Below, in pieces: positions 15,943 through 24,103 of a DNA stretch of 29,914 bases. A model generated the notes under the pieces. That model saw only the letters and a list, made by a program, of their open reading frames with translations. It was not told where the DNA came from and did no database searches. Numbering within the stretch: position 1 is the first letter of the stretch; the number at the start of each line of letters is the position of its first letter. The position numbers were made by a program, and so were the translations under genes. This stretch comes from Clostridiales bacterium (GTDB taxonomy: Bacteria > Bacillota > Clostridia > Oscillospirales > Acutalibacteraceae), in contig DXXH01000028.1 in NCBI GenBank assembly GCA_019416395.1, positions 1-29,914 on the forward strand, read 5' to 3'.

Positions 15943-17277
15943 TTATCTGGTTTCTTTGGCTTTTTCCATGGCTTCCAGGAACCGCCGGGCCTCTGCGGGC
16001 GGGTGGTCATGGACGACAGCGGCAACTGTATCATACCCCAAAGCTGGCAGATATTCCGCTGCAAAAGCGTAGGAATCTTCTAAATGCCGGCGGCAGTTAT
16101 CCTCGTCCGCGGACAAGGTGAGAATACATTTTTCCCGGAAAGCGCGCACTGCACCGGTCAGCAACTGCAAGCTTTCCAGCAGTGCGTCGGCAATCAGGGG
16201 CAAAAAGGCGTTCAGCTCAAATTCCCCGTGTCCTGCCGCCATGGTTACAGCGGTGTCGTTGGAAATCACCCGGATTGCACATTGGATCACCATTTCGGGA
16301 ATCACCGGGTTGAATTTACCAGGCATAACCGTGCTTCCCTGCTGGACCGGACGAAGCCGGATCTCAGAAAGTCCGCCGCCTGGGCCCATATTCATCAGCC
16401 GCAGGTCTCCCGCGATCTTCATCAGGTTGACCGCCAGGGCCTTGAGCAGCCCAGATACTTCTACAAAGACGTCCTGGTTCTGGGTCACATCCATGGGATA
16501 TTCTGCTGCGGCAAGGCCAATCCCTGTCAGCTCCCGCAGTTTCTCGATGATGCCAAACCGGTACTGGCGGCCCTGTTTGCCAGTCAATCCCACGGCAGTT
16601 CCACCGATGTTGACCTGCCGCAGACGTTCCTCTACCTTGTACAGCCGCCAGCGGTCCCGGGCGATGGCCTGGGCATACGCGCCAAACTCCTCGCCCAACC
16701 GAATGGGTACGGCATCCATCAGTTCTGTCCGTCCCAGCTTGTGTATGGAATCGAACTCATTTTCCCGTTGCTGAAGCGCTTGCTGCAAAGAAGCGCATTC
16801 GTCGCTGAGTTCCCGCAGCTGCCAGATGGCGGCAATCCGCAGAGCAGTGGGGTACACATCGTTGGTGGACTGCCCACGGTTGATGTCGTCCAAGGGGTGA
16901 ATCACGTGATATTCTCCCGGCTGATGGCCGTTGCGGAGAAGTGCGAGATTTGCAATCACTTCGTTGACGTTCATATTGGTGGAAGTCCCGGCGCCGCCCT
17001 GCAAAGCTTGGGTGGGGAACAGGCCGTCATACTTTCCGCCTAATAGCTCATCACATGCCGCCGCTGCCGCATGGTAGATTTCCGGATGGACGCCAATTTG
17101 TTCATATGTCAGCGCCGCTGCTTTCTTCACGGTCAGCAGCCCTTTGATCAGCAGGGGATTGACCGTTTTACCGTTTAGCTGGAAATTGTCCAGTGCCCGG
17201 GCGGTGTTGATCCCATACAGGGTGTCGCTGGGAAGAGATAGCTCACCCAAAATATCCCGCTCAGTCCGCGTTTCCAT
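15943..17277 (-). CDS. aspA: Aspartate ammonia-lyase-family protein
   Basis: This 444-residue member of the aspartase/fumarase superfamily would convert aspartate to fumarate and ammonia. It shows GAGTSTNMNVNEV, HPLDDINRGQSTND, and the family signature GSTVMPGKFNPVIPE. LGRTELMDAVPIRLGEEFGAYA is the substrate-helix region. It is slightly shorter than typical AspA (about 470). The ATG at 17277 has GGAGG six bases upstream and lies 17 bases inside hydF, so it is the last gene of the hyd/nitrogenase-like operon. An aspartase gene beside hydrogenase-maturation genes recurs in Clostridia. Supplying ammonia for the amine bridge of the H-cluster, or for another cofactor, is an inference. Another lyase of the superfamily remains possible. 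Confidence 0.85.
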   Translation of the reverse strand: METRTERDILGELSLPSDTLYGINTARALDNFQLNGKTVNPLLIKGLLTVKKAAALTYEQIGVHPEIYHAAAAACDELLGGKYDGLFPTQALQGGAGTSTNMNVNEVIANLALLRNGHQPGEYHVIHPLDDINRGQSTNDVYPTALRIAAIWQLRELSDECASLQQALQQRENEFDSIHKLGRTELMDAVPIRLGEEFGAYAQAIARDRWRLYKVEERLRQVNIGGTAVGLTGKQGRQYRFGIIEKLRELTGIGLAAAEYPMDVTQNQDVFVEVSGLLKALAVNLMKIAGDLRLMNMGPGGGLSEIRLRPVQQGSTVMPGKFNPVIPEMVIQCAIRVISNDTAVTMAAGHGEFELNAFLPLIADALLESLQLLTGAVRAFREKCILTLSADEDNCRRHLEDSYAFAAEYLPALGYDTVAAVVHDHPPAEARRFLEAMEKAKETR

Positions 17278-18484
17278 CGGTGTCCTCCAACTCTGCTGCC
17301 AGTGCCGGGAAAATCGCAATACTGCGCTTCAAAATTCCCTGCATATAGGCGATGACAATCCCGTAATTGGTGATGGGCACACCCTGGTCAAGGGCGCATT
17401 TCATTCGGTAACGGACTTCCCGTTCTCCCAGCATGCAGCCACCACAGTGGATCACCAGCGCATAAGGGGACAGGTCTTCTGGGAACTCCGTCCCGGAGCA
17501 GGTTTCAATCTCCAGTTCCGCTCCGGTATACCCCCGCAGCCAACGGGGAATTTTGACACTGCCGATGTCGTCGCACTGGCGGTGGTGGGTGCAGCCTTCG
17601 GCAATCAGAACACGGTCGCCGTCCTTTAGCTGTTCCACTGCGGAAACGCCTTTTACCGCTGTTTCCAGAAGCCCTTTATACCGTGCCATCAAAATGGAGA
17701 ACGAGGTCAGGGGGATAGAAGGGGGCGTATCCGCCGACACTTTGGCGAATACCTGGCTGTCGGTAATCACCAGCGAGGGCTTCTTGCCCAGGGATTCCAA
17801 AGTCTCTTTCAGCTCAAACTCCTTGACCACAATGGCCGCCGCATCCGCTTCTAGAATATCCCGAATGGTCTGCTGCTGAGGCAGGATCAGCCGCCCTTTT
17901 GGCGCCGCTTTGTCAATGGGCGTCACCAGCAGGACAAAATCACCGGGGTGGATCAAATCACCTACAATCTGTAATTTGGGCTGGTCGGTAACCGAAAGCC
18001 GGGCAATCCGCTCTTTCAACTGATGGATGCCCTCGCCTGTCAGCGCGCTGACCCAAACCTCTTCCGGTTTGACTTCGCTGGGAGTGGCCACAATGTCCGA
18101 CTTGTTCATGACCACCAGATAGGGGATCTTTTTTTCGGTGAACAGCTGGATCAGCTGCTGTTCACAGCTGCCGATTCCCTCTCCAGCGTCCACAACCAAC
18201 ACCGCTACATCGGTTTTATTGAGGACCTGACGTGTTTTTTTGATCCGGAGTTCTCCAAGCGTTCCCTCATCGTCAAATCCGGGAGTATCGATGATCATAA
18301 CCGGTCCCATGGGCAGCAGCTCCATGGATTTGTACACCGGGTCGGTGGTGGTTCCCTTGGTATCGGATACCACCGCCAGTTCCTGACCGGTCACCGCGTT
18401 GACAACGCTGGATTTCCCGGCATTACGGCGTCCGAAAAAGCCAATATGGACCCGCTCTCCGGAAGGGGTTGAATTCAGTCCCAT
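17261..18484 (-). CDS. hydF: FeFe-hydrogenase maturation GTPase HydF
   Basis: The 407-residue protein has an N-terminal GTPase: GRRNAGKS (residues 18-25), DTPGFDD (66-72), NKSD (127-130). A dimerisation region follows. The C-terminal cluster domain has CTHH (Cys298, His300) and HCGGC (His346, Cys347, Cys350), the known [4Fe-4S] ligands of HydF. In the family HydF is the scaffold on which the di-iron subcluster is completed before delivery to HydA. The ATG is preceded by AGGAGG. It begins 33 bases after the binding-protein stop, and overlaps aspA. Neither hydG nor hydA is in the window. Confidence 0.93.
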   Translation of the reverse strand: MGLNSTPSGERVHIGFFGRRNAGKSSVVNAVTGQELAVVSDTKGTTTDPVYKSMELLPMGPVMIIDTPGFDDEGTLGELRIKKTRQVLNKTDVAVLVVDAGEGIGSCEQQLIQLFTEKKIPYLVVMNKSDIVATPSEVKPEEVWVSALTGEGIHQLKERIARLSVTDQPKLQIVGDLIHPGDFVLLVTPIDKAAPKGRLILPQQQTIRDILEADAAAIVVKEFELKETLESLGKKPSLVITDSQVFAKVSADTPPSIPLTSFSILMARYKGLLETAVKGVSAVEQLKDGDRVLIAEGCTHHRQCDDIGSVKIPRWLRGYTGAELEIETCSGTEFPEDLSPYALVIHCGGCMLGEREVRYRMKCALDQGVPITNYGIVIAYMQGILKRSIAIFPALAAELEDTDGNAD

Positions 18485-18517
18485 GTAGTCGTTACCTCCT
18501 GTCTCTCTCTGGTAGGT

Positions 18518-19732
18518 TTAGTCAAAGTATACTTCGCCCGCGGCGGTTACCGGGGTGAAGATAGATTCCGCTTGCTCCTCGGTCAACTGGATCCCAAAGA
18601 CGGAATCGTAGTAATCGATGGTCTTTTCCGTAACGTCGATGTCCTCAAACAGGTCGGGATATACGGTCTTTGCCAGCCAGTACAGGGTGACAGGGGTATC
18701 CACGCCGGGAGTATAGCTGCGGTACATGCCCAAAGGCATTTTATAGACCTGCTTCAGCTTGATTGCGTCAATTTCGCTCCAGTCATAGCTGCCGATGGTG
18801 TTGTTGTACAGGTCGTCCGGAGTCGCCTGGTTGAAGTTGGTGATCAGGATGGTGTCCGGGTTCCAGCCGTAAATCTGTTCCATACTGACCTGGTTGGCAT
18901 TGTCGGTGGTCAGCTCCTGGGCAACGTTCACCGCACCAATGGCGTCGGCCCACCACTGGCCAAAGAAGTGCTGGCCAGAGGTGGCGATGGTGGTGTCGCT
19001 ATACTGGAAGAGGAAAAACACCCGGGCCCGCTCTTCGTCGCTCATATCCGCCACACGCTGCTGGATCTCATCATACACCTGGTTGCTGTAATTGCTGACC
19101 AGCTCTGTTTTGTCGTTGTCGGGGAACAGTTCGCTGATGAGGGAAATCCAGTTGTCCAGGGTTTCAATGGCGTTGTAATCCCATTTGTTCACCGAGATGG
19201 CAATGCCGGGGATTCCACTGTTTTTCAGCTGTTCGCCGATTTCCGGATTCGAGGCGCCGTAGAATACCACGTCCGGATCCAGCTTCACCAGTTCTTCAAT
19301 GTTGATGGTGGTGCCATCGGTAAAGCCGGTTTCCGCGTTGAGAATTTCCGGATACAGCTCGCTGAGCAGACTGTTTTGCGCGGCAGTCATGCTGGCAGGC
19401 GCCATGCCCACGATCTTCTCGGCGGAGTCAAAAAACACCGACAGCACAGAAGGCAGGGGATAGATGTCTGCTACCACGATCCGCTGAATGTCATAGGGTA
19501 CTTCCACCTCATTGCCCGCATGGTCAACCACGGTGTGATACTCGCCTTGAGTTTCTCCCGATGAGGAAGAAACGTCTTCGGAGACCGTTGCAGAGCTTTC
19601 GGGAGATGACGAAATTTCTGACACGCCAGAGGAGCTGCTCTCCGCCTGGGAAGAGGTGGAACCTGTGTCTCCACAGCCTGCCACTGTAACCACAAGAACC
19701 ATTGCCAAAATGAAACTCAGAACCTTTTTCAT
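18518..19732 (-). CDS. ABC transporter substrate-binding lipoprotein (Fe-chelate/cobalamin type)
   Basis: The 404-residue protein has a lipoprotein signal ending VTVAGC (Cys20), then a Ser-rich linker, then a periplasmic-binding fold of the FecB/BtuF class: VVDHAGNEVEVPYDIQRIVV, NIEELVKLDPDVVFYG, and a C-terminal lobe with NPDTILITNFN. This class binds siderophores, haem, corrinoids or other metal chelates. The ligand is unknown. It sits 35 bases after the second component-1-like gene, while its permease and ATPase partners are earlier in the same operon. This splits the ABC transporter around the reductase genes. Confidence 0.9.
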   Translation of the reverse strand: MKKVLSFILAMVLVVTVAGCGDTGSTSSQAESSSSGVSEISSSPESSATVSEDVSSSSGETQGEYHTVVDHAGNEVEVPYDIQRIVVADIYPLPSVLSVFFDSAEKIVGMAPASMTAAQNSLLSELYPEILNAETGFTDGTTINIEELVKLDPDVVFYGASNPEIGEQLKNSGIPGIAISVNKWDYNAIETLDNWISLISELFPDNDKTELVSNYSNQVYDEIQQRVADMSDEERARVFFLFQYSDTTIATSGQHFFGQWWADAIGAVNVAQELTTDNANQVSMEQIYGWNPDTILITNFNQATPDDLYNNTIGSYDWSEIDAIKLKQVYKMPLGMYRSYTPGVDTPVTLYWLAKTVYPDLFEDIDVTEKTIDYYDSVFGIQLTEEQAESIFTPVTAAGEVYFD

Positions 19733-19767
19733 GCGATATTACTTCCTTTCAAAGCCGCACAGGGCGG

Positions 19768-20913
19768 TCAATTTTTACTGGGATACCCCAAAATATTGTT
19801 TTTCAGTGCTTCAAAGCCGGTCAGTAGGTTTACGTCCTCTCGCCGGAAAAGCCGTCCCGAAAACGCTTCATGGGGCAGCCGGACAAACCGTTTTCCCTTG
19901 CAGATTGGCTGGTACAGGGGGTCAGCCACTACAGTTTCCACCCCTTTTAGGGCGCTTACCAGCTCATCCTCGTCCAGAGCCCGAACCATTCCCTGGTGTT
20001 TCTCACAGCTGACCGGGCAAATCACCCGGATATCTCCGGCTCCTTCCCGGCGCAGCGCTGCCGCCAAAGACAGGGTGGTGACACTTTCCCCGATCAGGGC
20101 CAGTTTCCCTTCTGGAGAAGCTGGTTCGCAGAGATTCCGGCAAGTGTTATCCTGGGCAGACTGACTCAGTGCGTTCAGCACCTCGGCGGTGAATCCTTCT
20201 CCCACTGGGGTACCTACAACATAGGGCGTCCCGTAGAGCTGCTGCAACTTTTTGGCTGCCGCAAGTCCGCTCCAGGATACCACCAGGTTGACCTGGGCGG
20301 ATGCGCTGCGTTGGATATCCTCTAAACTACAGCCCATGGACCAGGTGGACAGGACTTCCCATTTGTCTTTTTTCAATCGGTCAACCAGTTCCCGGTCATA
20401 TCCGCAAACCGCAAAATCCAGGGGCGTCAGGCCAAGGACATTGACGCTGTGAGGGATTTTGTCCAAAGGGCAGGTCATTCTTTCCGCAAATGCCTCAAAT
20501 GCCATGGAAATTCCGCTGAGATAATCCTGCATGCCGTTGGTGGCAAATCCAAAGGACGGAATTCCTGTTTTTTTCTCGATCACCGCAGCCACCGCCTTAT
20601 AATCGGTGCCGATCATCATGGGGATCGGGGTGCCTGCCAAGGCAATGAACTTGGGGGAGAGTTCCTTGGCCGCTTGGACGATATCTCCAATCAGTTTGCC
20701 GTCATCGCCCATGACCGCTTCCATCTCGGAAAGACCAGATATGTAGACCATGGAATCCATGTCGTACCAGCGTGGTTCATCGTGGGTATTGTAGGTGGAA
20801 TTACAGCCGGACGCGTCGTGCATGATGGTCATGCCGCCCAGCTCATACAAAGCCGACGCAACGCCAAACGCGTCTGCGGAATAGGTGGAAATAAAGCTGG
20901 CAGTCTGTTTCAT
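19768..20913 (-). CDS. Nitrogenase component 1-like subunit (NifK/NifN-like)
   Basis: This 381-residue protein belongs to the nitrogenase component-1 (oxidoreductase/nitrogenase) superfamily. The N-terminal motif MHDASGCNSTYN (Cys37) matches the HGxxGC cluster-ligand region. SGLSEMEAVMGDDGKLIGDI matches the second ligand region, but the usual Cys there is replaced by non-Cys residues. LAGTPIPMMIGTD, GCSLEDI and a Rossmann-like C-terminal half follow. It is shorter than true NifK. Together with the next subunit it presumably forms the catalytic component, receiving electrons from the NifH-like protein. The start is the ATG at 20913, which overlaps the preceding stop (ATGA) and has GGAGGAGG upstream. 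Confidence 0.85.
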   Translation of the reverse strand: MKQTASFISTYSADAFGVASALYELGGMTIMHDASGCNSTYNTHDEPRWYDMDSMVYISGLSEMEAVMGDDGKLIGDIVQAAKELSPKFIALAGTPIPMMIGTDYKAVAAVIEKKTGIPSFGFATNGMQDYLSGISMAFEAFAERMTCPLDKIPHSVNVLGLTPLDFAVCGYDRELVDRLKKDKWEVLSTWSMGCSLEDIQRSASAQVNLVVSWSGLAAAKKLQQLYGTPYVVGTPVGEGFTAEVLNALSQSAQDNTCRNLCEPASPEGKLALIGESVTTLSLAAALRREGAGDIRVICPVSCEKHQGMVRALDEDELVSALKGVETVVADPLYQPICKGKRFVRLPHEAFSGRLFRREDVNLLTGFEALKNNILGYPSKN

Positions 20914-22244
20914 AAACAGCAACCTCCTCCCCAGCCTTTGATCTGGATCAGTTTCCGGGCGTCTTTTTTGTGGAGATAGGCGTCTTCCATCTCCTGGGCC
21001 ATGCGAAGGATTCCGTCAAAGCCGTACAGTCCGCCGCACTCCACAAGATTGACAAAGTTGTCGCTGCCGGTAAAGTAGGCCGCCTTCTGCCCAAGGGCTA
21101 GAAAATGTTCGCCACCAGCGCCGGTTTCTGTCCCATGAAGGAATCGCATCTTTACTTCCACGGTAGCGTACAGCATCAGGTCGGGGGCCTCTTTTTGCAG
21201 CGCTTCAAAATCCGCCTTTTCCTCGCCGATGGTGTCCAGATAGATCCGTTTGACCTGAAAGCCTTTTCGAAGCAGCAGCCGGGCCAGACTCAGCGGCCGG
21301 AAGGTCAGTGTGTAATCGATAGCGATGGGCGTGTCCCCAATTACGCTGTGAACTTTCTCCAATGCCGCTTCACAAGCAGCGATCCGATCAGAAAAGTCTC
21401 TGTGGGGCAGATGAAGAGTATCGCACAAGGTGTTGAATCCCTGGGTGATCTCATCGTAGTCAAAGGACAACGGAAGATACAGATACGTTTGTCCCAGCCT
21501 TCTTTCCAGCGCAGCCGCAGAAGGCTTTGCCGCCGGATTGTAAACGATATTGAGCCAAGCCGTGGCCATTTGCTGGTATTCCTGATAGCTGTGGCAATCC
21601 TGGATTTCCCGCAGGGTATAGCCGCCCTCGCGAATGATGGTCACCAGCTCGCTGGTGGGAAGGGTGGCAAAATCGTTGCCGATGATGTTGACGCTTTTTT
21701 CGTCGAGGGGTTGTTTTTTCAGCAGGCTGTACAGCTGGCGGCGCATTAACTGATCCGGGGTCATGCCGCTTTTGCGCATGATCGGGTTCATATAGCAGTC
21801 GGTAAAGTCCACGTCCGGGTACTTTTCCCGCAGACGACGGTAAACCAGCTTCAGATCACAGCCGGTAAAATGGTGGATGCAACTGGTGTACAGCAACACC
21901 GCTGGGGGCCGTTTGGGGAGCTTTGAGAGAATGTCTCCCACACCGTCGATAATCAGCTGCTCCATGTCACCGTCCAGCAGATTGTTTTCCCGGATAGCAA
22001 TGGTGGAGAACCGGTCAGATGTTCCTTGTTCGGCGGCGGTCAGCACCACGCCACGGAGGCAACCTGCCGCACAGACAAAGATCTCATGGGCTTCCGGCAG
22101 CAGCATGCCGGTGTGGACAATATTCCAGGTGCCCCGTGCAGGCGCCGAATATTCCAGCCCCGAACGGAATGGCGCCGGATAACTGGCGTCGGCAATCCGG
22201 ACCGCCGCACAGCTTTCGTCTATGTGATCAATCCTTTTCAGCAT
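20910..22244 (-). CDS. Nitrogenase component 1-like subunit (NifD/NifE-like)
   Basis: This 444-residue component-1-superfamily protein has CAAGC (Cys58, Cys62) and YTSCIHHFTGCD (Cys122, Cys129), resembling the three P-cluster-side cysteine positions of NifD. I see no equivalent of the FeMo-cofactor Cys/His pair of NifD. The C-terminus is unusual, ending GWGGGCCL, with two adjacent cysteines as the penultimate residues. The family includes nitrogenases, the chlorophyll-pathway reductases, the F430-pathway CfbD and the methylthio-alkane reductases; this one falls in none of these obviously. It overlaps the NifH-like gene by 17 bases and the following subunit by four. Confidence 0.85.
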   Translation of the reverse strand: MLKRIDHIDESCAAVRIADASYPAPFRSGLEYSAPARGTWNIVHTGMLLPEAHEIFVCAAGCLRGVVLTAAEQGTSDRFSTIAIRENNLLDGDMEQLIIDGVGDILSKLPKRPPAVLLYTSCIHHFTGCDLKLVYRRLREKYPDVDFTDCYMNPIMRKSGMTPDQLMRRQLYSLLKKQPLDEKSVNIIGNDFATLPTSELVTIIREGGYTLREIQDCHSYQEYQQMATAWLNIVYNPAAKPSAAALERRLGQTYLYLPLSFDYDEITQGFNTLCDTLHLPHRDFSDRIAACEAALEKVHSVIGDTPIAIDYTLTFRPLSLARLLLRKGFQVKRIYLDTIGEEKADFEALQKEAPDLMLYATVEVKMRFLHGTETGAGGEHFLALGQKAAYFTGSDNFVNLVECGGLYGFDGILRMAQEMEDAYLHKKDARKLIQIKGWGGGCCL

Positions 22245-23013
22245 CTGCTTCTTCCTTTCCTTTTTTGGCCGCTTCTAGCACTGCGTTGGCCAGGGCACGG
22301 TACTGGCCGGCCATCTCACTATCGGGGAAGGCCTGCACCACCGTCATTCCCATATCTTCCGCCTGCTGGACAAGGTCGCTGCGGTCCAGAGTGCCTACAA
22401 TCGAGGAGTGAAATTCTTCCGCGAACTCTGCCACTTTCTTTTCCTCGTCCCGGACGTTTTTCCGGTTGAGGATGATTCCGCCCAGGGTGGCATATCCCCG
22501 GTCCCGGAAGTTTTCAATGGCCGTGGCAATATTGGCGGCAGCGTAGATCGCCATGTTTTCCCCAGAGGTGATGACAAAGACACTGTCAGCGTAACCGTCC
22601 CGCATGGGCGCGGAAAAACCACCGCAAACAACATCGCCCAGCACATCGTAAATGATCACGTCCGGACGGTAAACCTCATATCCGCCCATTTCTTCCAGCT
22701 TTTCCAGGGCGGTGATAATGCCCCGGCCGGCACAGCCGCTTCCCGGTGTTGGGCCGCCTGCTTCCACACAGGCGACGCCGCCGTATCCCTCGGTCACCAT
22801 TTCGGAAAGCTCCAGCTGACCAGATTTCTGACGCACCAATTCCAGCACAGTTTTGATCCGTTTTCCCCCGTGCAGGCAGCTGGTAGAATCCGCTTTGGGA
22901 TCGCATCCGATCTGCATGACCCGCAAGCCCTGATCCGCCAGCGCCGCCGAAATATTGGAAACCGTGGTGGATTTTCCAATACCGCCTTTTCCATATACTG
23001 CAATTTTAATCAT
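22228..23013 (-). CDS. Nitrogenase iron protein-like reductase (NifH-like)
   Basis: This 261-residue MinD/NifH-type ATPase has the P-loop GKGGIGKST (8-16), the switch DPKADST (38-44), and both bridging [4Fe-4S] cysteines: Cys94 in PGSGCAGRG and Cys130 in YDVLGDVVCGG. Arg97 is the residue ADP-ribosylated in true NifH. These conserved residues imply an ATP-driven homodimeric electron donor. It is a little shorter than NifH (about 275-295) and sits with only two component-1 genes, so the class is nitrogenase-like rather than N2-fixing. The start has AAAGGGG upstream and lies 25 bases after hydE. Confidence 0.93.
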   Translation of the reverse strand: MIKIAVYGKGGIGKSTTVSNISAALADQGLRVMQIGCDPKADSTSCLHGGKRIKTVLELVRQKSGQLELSEMVTEGYGGVACVEAGGPTPGSGCAGRGIITALEKLEEMGGYEVYRPDVIIYDVLGDVVCGGFSAPMRDGYADSVFVITSGENMAIYAAANIATAIENFRDRGYATLGGIILNRKNVRDEEKKVAEFAEEFHSSIVGTLDRSDLVQQAEDMGMTVVQAFPDSEMAGQYRALANAVLEAAKKGKEEADAEKD

Positions 23014-23038
23014 AGTTTTTTCCCCTTTATGTCATCTG

Positions 23039-24103
23039 TCAAAGCGGCTGTTTTCCATGCATCCGAGGAGAATCGCCTCTCCCGGAAACAGCCTGATAAC
23101 CGATCGCTTCCATTTGTGCAGCTAGCCGCGCCATTCCATCGGCAGCGGAATCGCCCGTGCCAACCTTGTTGTCATACAGCATATATTTTTTGCGAACTGA
23201 AAGAGGGGAGAGGTTGGGCATGATGACGTTGCACCCTGCCAGCACCCCTTCCTGCCGTCCGTCACCCCGTACTGTCCCTAAGGCTGTTGTAGCGGGAAGC
23301 AGGACCTCTGGAATCATGATCCGGCACAGACTCAGCATCAGTAACGTGGTTTCCACGCTTCCCGATGGAAAATCCTTGAACGGAGTCTGGCTGTGGGGGA
23401 TAAAGGGTCCAATGCCGATCATGTGGGGTTGAAATTCTCCGATGAAGATCAAGTCCTCTGCCAGACACTCCGCCGTCTGATAGGGGGAACCCACCATACA
23501 TCCGCAGCCCACCTGGTATCCGATCTCCCGCAGGTCATACAGGCAGCGGATCCGGTTTTCCAAAGTCTGCACTGCTGGATGAAGCTTCCCGTAATGCACG
23601 GGGTTTGCCGTTTCGTGGCGCAACAGGTACCGTTCCGCGCCGGCATCAAACAGCTTCTGGTAGGACTCCCGGCTGCGTTCTCCAAGGGACAGAGTGATGG
23701 CGCAATCGGGATACTGCGCTTTAATGGCATGGAGAATTTCCACCATTCGTTCATCGGTGAACCAGCCATCTTCACCGCCTTGCAGTACAAAGGTGCGGTA
23801 CCCGCTCTGGTACCCTTCCTGGCAGCAGGCAAGAATATCGTCCAGCGTTAAACGGTAACGGGAAACCTGGCTGTTTGACCGGCGGATCCCGCAATAATAG
23901 CAGTCGTTTTTACAGATATTGGTAAACTCAATAATTCCTCGAAAGTATATCTGTTTTCCGAAAATCCCCACGGAGATAGCTCTTGCCTTCTCCGCAGCGT
24001 ATTCCCGGTCTTCCGGCGTAAAAGTGGAAAGCAGCTGGACGAACTCTTCCTTTGGCAGCTTCTTTTCGGCTTCCAGCCGGTCAATCCGTTCCCGATTGTT
24101 CAT
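23039..24103 (-). CDS. hydE: FeFe-hydrogenase maturase HydE-type radical SAM protein
   Basis: The 354-residue radical SAM TIM barrel has the cluster motif CKNDCYYCG (Cys64, Cys68, Cys71), RGIIEFTNICKN before it, and LQGGEDGWF as the GGE-type SAM-binding strand. The length and RGIIEFTN/YYCGIRRSN pattern are HydE-like (BioB/PylB/HydE group). HydE remodels the HydG-made Fe(CO)2CN-cysteine complex during H-cluster assembly. I chose the ATG at 24103, with AAGGAG upstream and a 23-base overlap with the ABC ATPase gene. It is followed 25 bases on by the NifH-like gene. A HydE paralogue with another substrate is possible, because HydG is not adjacent. Confidence 0.88.
   Translation of the reverse strand: MNNRERIDRLEAEKKLPKEEFVQLLSTFTPEDREYAAEKARAISVGIFGKQIYFRGIIEFTNICKNDCYYCGIRRSNSQVSRYRLTLDDILACCQEGYQSGYRTFVLQGGEDGWFTDERMVEILHAIKAQYPDCAITLSLGERSRESYQKLFDAGAERYLLRHETANPVHYGKLHPAVQTLENRIRCLYDLREIGYQVGCGCMVGSPYQTAECLAEDLIFIGEFQPHMIGIGPFIPHSQTPFKDFPSGSVETTLLMLSLCRIMIPEVLLPATTALGTVRGDGRQEGVLAGCNVIMPNLSPLSVRKKYMLYDNKVGTGDSAADGMARLAAQMEAIGYQAVSGRGDSPRMHGKQPL

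Noticed and set aside
16084..17043. A 319-codon plus-strand open frame
   Set aside because: Antisense shadow of aspA with no ribosome site and no recognisable domain.
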